64,000 bases of DNA from Leucobacter viscericola (GTDB lineage: Bacteria > Actinomycetota > Actinomycetes > Actinomycetales > Microbacteriaceae), in assembly GCF_011299575.1 (NCBI RefSeq), contig NZ_CP049863.1, forward strand, positions 2,232,001-2,296,000, read 5' to 3'. Shown here one piece after another: positions 60,051 through 64,000 of the stretch. A model generated the notes under the pieces. The model saw nothing but the letters and a program-made list of their open reading frames with translations, did no database searches and had not been told where the DNA came from. The translations under genes were made by a program, and so were the position numbers. Within the stretch, counting starts at the first letter, position 1, and the number at the start of each line of letters is the position of its first letter.

Positions 60051-60850
60051 TGTTCCCTTGGGGTGATCCAGGTCCACTCACCAAACTTGGCGGTGCGGCC
60101 ATCACCGCTCGACTTGCCAGTGAGGCGCCGCTTCACCCACGGCAGCACGTGCTCGCGGGTGTAGGTGAGTTGTTCGCGGCGGGTGGGGTTTGGGATCGGC
60201 GCCGCGTCAATCACCCAGTCGCTCGGGTGCGGGTGGCCGAGTGTGCGCAGCACATTTGATGCGACACGGTGGTGGCCGACGGGGGCGAGGTGCAGGCGGT
60301 CGTGCGACCAGTACTGCCTCCCCGCCAGTTCCGTGTCGTGCCAGTTGTCTGAGAAGCGCACACCGAGCTGCGCGGCGATCTTGCCCGCTGCCGTGGTGAG
60401 GGCGTCACCCTTGACCGCGACCCGCCCGCCGCTCGGCAGGCTTCCCGTGGGGTTCGCGCCGGCAAGCAGCAGTGGCTCAACGCCCGCCTCGATGATGCGC
60501 TGCAGCGCGCGCTCGGTTTCGCTGATGATCCAGGCCATGTCGGTTCCCGGACGCAGCATGTCGTTGCCGCCGCCATTGAAGCTGAGCAGCGTGGGGCCGA
60601 GGTCGAGCGCGGGTTGCAGCTGCTCAGCGATGATGCCTCTGAGAAGGCGACCGCGAATCGCGAGATTCGCGTACTGAATCGGCTCGCCGGTCGCGTCGGC
60701 GAGACCCTGCGCGACGAGATCGGCCCAGCCTCGCACGGAACCGTCCGGCTGCTCGTCGCCAACCCCCTCGGTGAAACTGTCGCCGATCGCCACGTAGCGA
60801 ATGGTTGCGGTGCCTGCGTCGTTGCCTGGTTCGGGGAGATTCTGTGCCAC
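60047..60850 (-). CDS. SGNH/GDSL family hydrolase
   Basis: 267 residues from GTG 60850. The four SGNH blocks are clear: YVAIGDSFTEGVGD (nucleophile Ser), Gly in YANLAIRGRLLRGI, FNGGGNDMLRPG (Asn) and SHDRLHLAPVGHH (Asp/His). No signal peptide is visible, so it is likely cytoplasmic, as in a common actinobacterial clade of esterase-like SGNH proteins. It is first of a two-gene minus-strand operon with the PLP enzyme. The substrate is unknown. Confidence 0.87.
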   Translation of the reverse strand: MAQNLPEPGNDAGTATIRYVAIGDSFTEGVGDEQPDGSVRGWADLVAQGLADATGEPIQYANLAIRGRLLRGIIAEQLQPALDLGPTLLSFNGGGNDMLRPGTDMAWIISETERALQRIIEAGVEPLLLAGANPTGSLPSGGRVAVKGDALTTAAGKIAAQLGVRFSDNWHDTELAGRQYWSHDRLHLAPVGHHRVASNVLRTLGHPHPSDWVIDAAPIPNPTRREQLTYTREHVLPWVKRRLTGKSSGDGRTAKFGEWTWITPREQ

Positions 60851-61052
60851 GGGTCCACCCTACGCCTGATACTTCTGCTTGCGATCTCGCCGATCCTGAT
60901 CTAAGCTTTCTCTTTGGCTGTGCAAAGTCCCATTGTGCAGACCGCTAGAGCATTTCGCGCAGGATCGGCCCCGGCCGCTTTGGTGCAAAAGCTCTCGCAG
61001 ACAAGAAATCTTGGGTGAGGCCGTCCGGTCTCACGGTATGAGAGGAAAAACC

Positions 61053-61289
61053 ATGGCAGCAGTGTGCCAGGTGACAGGAGCCGTTCCCGGTTTCGGTCAC
61101 AACATTTCGCACTCGCACCGTCGCACCAAGCGTCGGTTCGATCCGAATATCCAGAAGAAGACCTACTTCGTGCCTTCACTCGGCCGCAAGGTGACACTCA
61201 CCCTGTCGGTTAAGGGCATCAAGGTTATCGATGCACGTGGCATCGAGTCCGTCGTTGCTGATCTGCAGAAGCGTGGGGTGAAGATTTAA
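61053..61289 (+). CDS. rpmB: 50S ribosomal protein L28
   Basis: 78 residues from ATG 61053 (AGAGGAAAAACC before it). L28 landmarks are [20 protein letters not shown] and [20 protein letters not shown]. The two CxxC zinc pairs of zinc-binding L28 are absent: only one Cys remains, so this is a zinc-free type. It overlaps rpmG by one base. The leader contains a hairpin (GTGAGGCC/GGTCTCAC, 61016-61035). No convincing Zur box was found in 60900-61052. Confidence 0.93.
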   Translation: MAAVCQVTGAVPGFGHNISHSHRRTKRRFDPNIQKKTYFVPSLGRKVTLTLSVKGIKVIDARGIESVVADLQKRGVKI

Positions 61290-61456
61290 TGGCTAAGGAT
61301 AAGGACGTACGTCCGATCATCAAGCTCCGTTCGACGGCTGGCACCGGGTTCACTTACGTGACCCGCAAGAACCGTCGTAACACCCCCGACCGTCTCGTGC
61401 TCAAGAAGTACGACCCGGTGGTCCGCAAGCACGTTGAATTCCGAGAGGAGCGCTAA
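61289..61456 (+). CDS. rpmG: 50S ribosomal protein L33
   Basis: 55 residues, ATG 61289 sharing a base with the L28 stop. [20 protein letters not shown] and the C-terminal [17 protein letters not shown] identify L33. It has no Cys at all, so it lacks the CxxC zinc ribbon of the other L33 form. It is 2 bp upstream of rpsN in the same transcript. Confidence 0.93.
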   Translation: MAKDKDVRPIIKLRSTAGTGFTYVTRKNRRNTPDRLVLKKYDPVVRKHVEFREER

Positions 61457-61458
61457 AC

Positions 61459-61764
61459 ATGGCTAAGAAGAGCATGATTGCGAAGAACAAGCAGCGCCAG
61501 GCCATCGTTGATCGGTACGCCGAGAAGCGCGCTGAGCTGAAGAAGGCACTCGTTGATCCCAACGGCACCGACGAGAGCCGCGAGGCTGCACGCGTCGGCC
61601 TGCAGAAGCTGCCCCGCAACGCATCGCCCGTGCGCGTGCGTAACCGCGACGTCATCGACGGCCGCCCCCGTGGCGTTCTGTCGAAGTACGGTGTTTCGCG
61701 TGTTCGCTTCCGCGACATGGCACACCGTGGCGAGCTGCCCGGCATCACCAAGTCGAGCTGGTAA
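61459..61764 (+). CDS. rpsN: 30S ribosomal protein S14 (zinc-free, long form)
   Basis: 101 residues from ATG 61459. [20 protein letters not shown] at the start and [19 protein letters not shown] at the end are typical of the long, cysteine-less S14 form; the short zinc form has about 61 residues with two CxxC pairs. It ends the rpmB-rpmG-rpsN operon, a grouping that in many actinobacteria is the zinc-starvation set. A strong terminator follows. Confidence 0.94.
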   Translation: MAKKSMIAKNKQRQAIVDRYAEKRAELKKALVDPNGTDESREAARVGLQKLPRNASPVRVRNRDVIDGRPRGVLSKYGVSRVRFRDMAHRGELPGITKSSW

Positions 61765-61797
61765 ACAGCTGAGCTGGTAACAGCCCAACGCTTAAGA

Positions 61798-61834
61798 GGC
61801 GGGTGTCACGAGAAATCTCGTGGCACCCGCCTTT
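61798..61834 (+). terminator. Terminator of the rpmB-rpmG-rpsN operon
   Basis: GGCGGGTGTCACGAG (61798-61812) pairs with CTCGTGGCACCCGCC (61817-61831), with one G-T pair and an AAAT loop, followed by TTTT. It is a clear intrinsic terminator. Confidence 0.92.
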
Positions 61835-61859
61835 TGCGTCCCTAAAGGCTTTTGCAGAC

Positions 61860-61943
61860 GACGAGCGGCCCCCTGAGCGACGAGCGGCCAGGCTGCCGAC
61901 GCGTGGGTAAAGGGGTCACTCGTCGCTCAAGGGGCCGCTCGTC
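61860..61943. repeat. Long intergenic hairpin, family A
   Basis: Arms of 25 bp (61860-61884 and 61919-61943, one mismatch) start GACGAGCGGCCCC. The apex GCGTGGGTAAAGGGGTCACT aligns with the apex of the 20836 hairpin. The left arm contains GACGAGCGGCC twice, once at its start and once at its end running into the loop. Confidence 0.7.
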
Positions 61944-61945
61944 AG

Positions 61946-62059
61946 CCTGAGCTGCGTCCACAGCTCAGGCACCGAGTGGGTAACTCTCAAAAACTTCCGC
62001 GCGAGTAGAAACTTTGTAGGCGGGCGTGGGTTCTATAGACCCCACACCCGCTTCTTTTG
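61946..62059. terminator. Two further hairpins before the HU gene
   Basis: CCTGAGCTG/CAGCTCAGG (61946-61954, 61961-61969) is a perfect 9-bp stem. GCGGGCGTGGG/CCCACACCCGC (62020-62030, 62041-62051) is followed by TTCTTTTG and resembles a terminator. With the family A hairpin they fill the 470-bp gap between rpsN and HU. No gene is seen there; a short untranslated RNA between 61945 and 62055 is possible. Confidence 0.45.
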
Positions 62060-62235
62060 TATTTTCAGCACTTACGCAACAGAAACTTCCGCAATTTTGC
62101 GTGAAAATCCGCGAGATCATGCCGGAGTAGGGTAGATTCGAACCGATCAACCGATCGGACCCCTCAAAATGGGGGGAAACCTGAACCAGATCAGGGGCCC
62201 GAACAAAAGCTTCGTTGCCCTGGAAGGACAAACAC

Positions 62236-62514
62236 ATGGCACTCAACAAGACTGAGCTCGTAGCAAAGATCGCCGCAGAAACCGGCCAGAGCCAGGCTGC
62301 TGTTTCGAGCGTTCTCGACGGCCTGTTCGCCGCTGTTTCCGAGACTGTCGCCGGTGGCGAGAAGGTCTCCATCCCGGGCTGGATCTCCTTCGAGACCGCA
62401 ACCACCGCTGCTCGCACCGGCCGCAACCCGCGCACCGGCGAGAGCATCGACATCCCCGCTGGCAAGCGCGTCAAGGTGTCGGTTGGCAGCAAGCTCAAGG
62501 CAGCTGTTAAGTAA
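62236..62514 (+). CDS. hup: HU family DNA-binding protein
   Basis: 92 residues from ATG 62236 (GGAAGGACAAACAC before it). HU landmarks are MALNKTELVAKIAAETGQSQ, the GWISFETATTAARTGRNPRT arm with Arg/Pro at the DNA-intercalating tip, and GKRVKVSVGSKLKAAVK at the end. It lacks the long Lys/Ala-rich tail of mycobacterial HupB. It is a nucleoid-associated, sequence-independent DNA-bending protein, monocistronic with its own terminator. Confidence 0.94.
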   Translation: MALNKTELVAKIAAETGQSQAAVSSVLDGLFAAVSETVAGGEKVSIPGWISFETATTAARTGRNPRTGESIDIPAGKRVKVSVGSKLKAAVK

Positions 62515-62524
62515 CTGACTTTTA

Positions 62525-62562
62525 CGAAACCCCCGAGGCGCGCAAGCGTCGAGGGGGTTTCG
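62525..62562 (+). terminator. Terminator after HU
   Basis: CGAAACCCCC (62525-62534) pairs with GGGGGTTTCG (62553-62562), with an inner GCG/CGC-rich stem. It lies 10 bp after the HU stop. Confidence 0.8.
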
Positions 62563-62626
62563 TTGTATCTGGGGCAGCCCGCGCCGTCCGACAATACACA
62601 CATCTACAAGGCCGTAGGCTTAAGGG

Positions 62627-64000
62627 GTGCCTCGTTATCTGCGTATCGTTGCCCCCGCTGTTCTGATCGCGGTGGCGCTTGCGGCTCTGCTGCTTGGTCT
62701 CGCTATCGGTGGTGCTGCTGCCGAGCGCACTCTGCTTGATCCGGGTGTTGTTGTGCGCTTTGCGCTCCCGATCTCCCGCACCATCGTCAACATCGCCATC
62801 GCTGGGCTCATCGGCTCGGTCGTGATGGCGGTCTGGGCCCTCGCGAGCGAAAAGCCCGAGACTCGCACGGCGATGGACCTCGCGGCAGGATCCGCTGCGC
62901 TTCTGACCGTCGCGAGTGCTGCCACGCTTCTCTTCACCTATGTTGACGTCTCTGGCCTCCCCTTCTCGGGTGATGCAACCTTCGGTGCCGGTCTCGCCCA
63001 GTTCGTTACCGAGGTCGAGTTGGGCCAGCTGTGGCTGCTCGAACTCTTGTTGGCCGCAGCCACAACGGTCATGGCATTTGCGATCCGAGAACGCCGCCTC
63101 ACGCTTCTTGTGCTCGTCGCAGCGCTCGCGACGACTCTGCCCCTCGCGCAGCAGGGGCACGCCGCGGGTTCCTCGGGGCACGCGCAGGCCGTCAACTCGC
63201 TGCTCGTGCACCTGATCGGCGCCGCGGTCTGGCTCGGCGGTCTGATGACCCTGGTGTTCGTCGCGCGGGTTGTGGATCGCAAGCGCCTCGCCGTACTCAC
63301 CTCTCGCTACTCGACGCTCGCTCTGTTCGCCTTCATCGGCGTGGCCGCCTCCGGTGTCGTGAGCGCCTGGCTGCGCGTGGGTGACTTCGATGCGCTGTTC
63401 GGAACCGGCTACGGCCAGCTTGTGATGTGGAAGACCGGCGCTCTCGTGGTGCTTGGTGTGTTTGGTGCCTTCCAGCGCACGCGGCTGATCCCGCGCATTG
63501 CCAGCTCGCCGAACGGTGGCCGCGTATTTGGATGGCTGGTTGTTGCGGAGCTTGCCGTGATGGGTGTGGCGAGCGGGATCGCCGGTGCGCTTGGTCGCAC
63601 CGCAACCCCCGTGTCGTTTGAGCCGGCTCAAGATCAAGGCAGTGGGGTTACCTCAGCCCAGTGGCTCACCGGTGATCCGCTGCCACCGGAACTCACGCCG
63701 ATGAGCTACATCACCGGCTGGAAGTTTGACCTGGCCTGGACCCTGGTGTGTGCCTTTGGTCTCGCCCTGTACATTGCCGCTGTGATCCGCCTCCGGCGTC
63801 GCGGGGATCGCTGGCCGATTGGCCGATCCATCGCCTGGTTCCTCGGTCTGGCCGCGCTGTTCTACACGACAAACGGACCCTTCAACCTGTACGAGCAGTA
63901 CCTGTTCAGCGTGCACATGCTGGGCCACATGATGCTGACCATGGTGATTCCGATTGCCCTGGTACTTGGCGCGCCCATTACGCTGCTGCTGCGTGCGACG
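62627..64000 (+). CDS. CopD-CtaG fusion (copper resistance D/cytochrome c oxidase assembly), 3' end missing
   Basis: The frame is open from GTG 62627 to the window edge (458 codons). An N-terminal helix (residues about 5-28) and CopD-like helices follow, with GQLWLLELLLAAATTVMAFA, HAAGSSGHAQAVNSLLVHLI and GAAVWLGGLMTLVFVARVVD carrying conserved His. From about residue 360 the protein turns into a CtaG-like part: TGWKFDLAWTLVCAFGLALY, YTTNGPFNLYEQYLFSVHML and GHMMLTMVIPIALVLGAPIT. The fusion is common in actinobacteria; it imports or delivers copper to the oxidase. About the last third lies beyond the window. Confidence 0.88.
   Translation, partial: MPRYLRIVAPAVLIAVALAALLLGLAIGGAAAERTLLDPGVVVRFALPISRTIVNIAIAGLIGSVVMAVWALASEKPETRTAMDLAAGSAALLTVASAATLLFTYVDVSGLPFSGDATFGAGLAQFVTEVELGQLWLLELLLAAATTVMAFAIRERRLTLLVLVAALATTLPLAQQGHAAGSSGHAQAVNSLLVHLIGAAVWLGGLMTLVFVARVVDRKRLAVLTSRYSTLALFAFIGVAASGVVSAWLRVGDFDALFGTGYGQLVMWKTGALVVLGVFGAFQRTRLIPRIASSPNGGRVFGWLVVAELAVMGVASGIAGALGRTATPVSFEPAQDQGSGVTSAQWLTGDPLPPELTPMSYITGWKFDLAWTLVCAFGLALYIAAVIRLRRRGDRWPIGRSIAWFLGLAALFYTTNGPFNLYEQYLFSVHMLGHMMLTMVIPIALVLGAPITLLLRAT

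Noticed and set aside
60900..61052. Zur box or riboswitch upstream of rpmB
   Set aside because: No TGA-N9-TCA palindrome with an AT-rich centre and no known riboswitch core was visible; only a short hairpin at 61016-61035.

Overview
The window is high-GC actinobacterial DNA. Small GTG/ATG-started genes are packed tightly with 1- and 4-base overlaps, the surface proteins are sortase-type with LPXTG/LAXTG signals, and there are LacI- and TetR-family regulators and short intergenic palindromes built on GGATCC/CGATCCCGAAC. Gene content and style suggest the family Microbacteriaceae, possibly near Leucobacter; that placement is an impression, not a computed result. No tRNA, rRNA, CRISPR array, IS element or phage gene was seen.

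Left third (about 0.5-27.5 kb): a carbohydrate/cyclitol island. It holds a sugar-porter MFS transporter, five Gfo/Idh/MocA dehydrogenases (one IolG-like), three TIM-barrel isomerase/dehydratase-like proteins (one IolE-like), an IolD-like ring-opening hydrolase, an aldehyde dehydrogenase, an HpaI-type aldolase, a 2-hydroxyacid dehydrogenase, an SDR and a complete sugar ABC importer. Two LacI regulators lie within it, one of them frameshifted. Two operons (from 12544 and from 22369) share a near-identical promoter: TTGACA, 18 bp, TACAAT, then the palindrome TTGGACCGGTCCA(A/T). A sister palindrome, TATTGGAGCGCTCCAATA, precedes a third operon on the minus strand. Import, oxidation, dehydration and ring opening of an inositol-like substrate are all represented, but IolB, IolC and IolJ are not; aldolase and aldehyde dehydrogenase genes sit in their place. 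This is the best candidate here for an unusual pathway.

Middle (27.5-34.3 kb): an apparent 19-codon leader ORF and a patatin-like phospholipase, a VapBC-type toxin-antitoxin pair, two tandem paralogous membrane proteins (dispanin-like plus septum-formation-like domain) ending in the same terminator hairpin, and an amidase coupled to a frameshifted small membrane protein.

Surface block (34.4-50.0 kb): three successive giant cell-wall-anchored proteins of 1540, 1580 and 1559 residues. An ECF-like sigma factor follows whose start overlaps or abuts the third one. The sigma factor carries its own zinc-finger anti-sigma-like segment and membrane segment(s), which suggests a self-contained surface-sensing regulatory unit.

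Right part (50.0-64 kb): a zinc uptake operon (binding lipoprotein, ATPase, two permeases, Zur) behind a Zur-box-like palindrome; an RND exporter with an extra coiled-coil insertion; an AbiEii-like nucleotidyltransferase with an HTH partner, both apparently leaderless; a PLP enzyme and an SGNH hydrolase; cysteine-poor L28, L33 and S14 ribosomal proteins in one operon; an HU protein; and the start of a CopD-CtaG copper/cytochrome oxidase assembly protein that runs off the end.

Long intergenic hairpins recur across the window and fall into at least two sequence families. Two genes (6162-7366 and 33762-34261) each need one extra C in a run of four C to read through; these may be real mutations or assembly errors.
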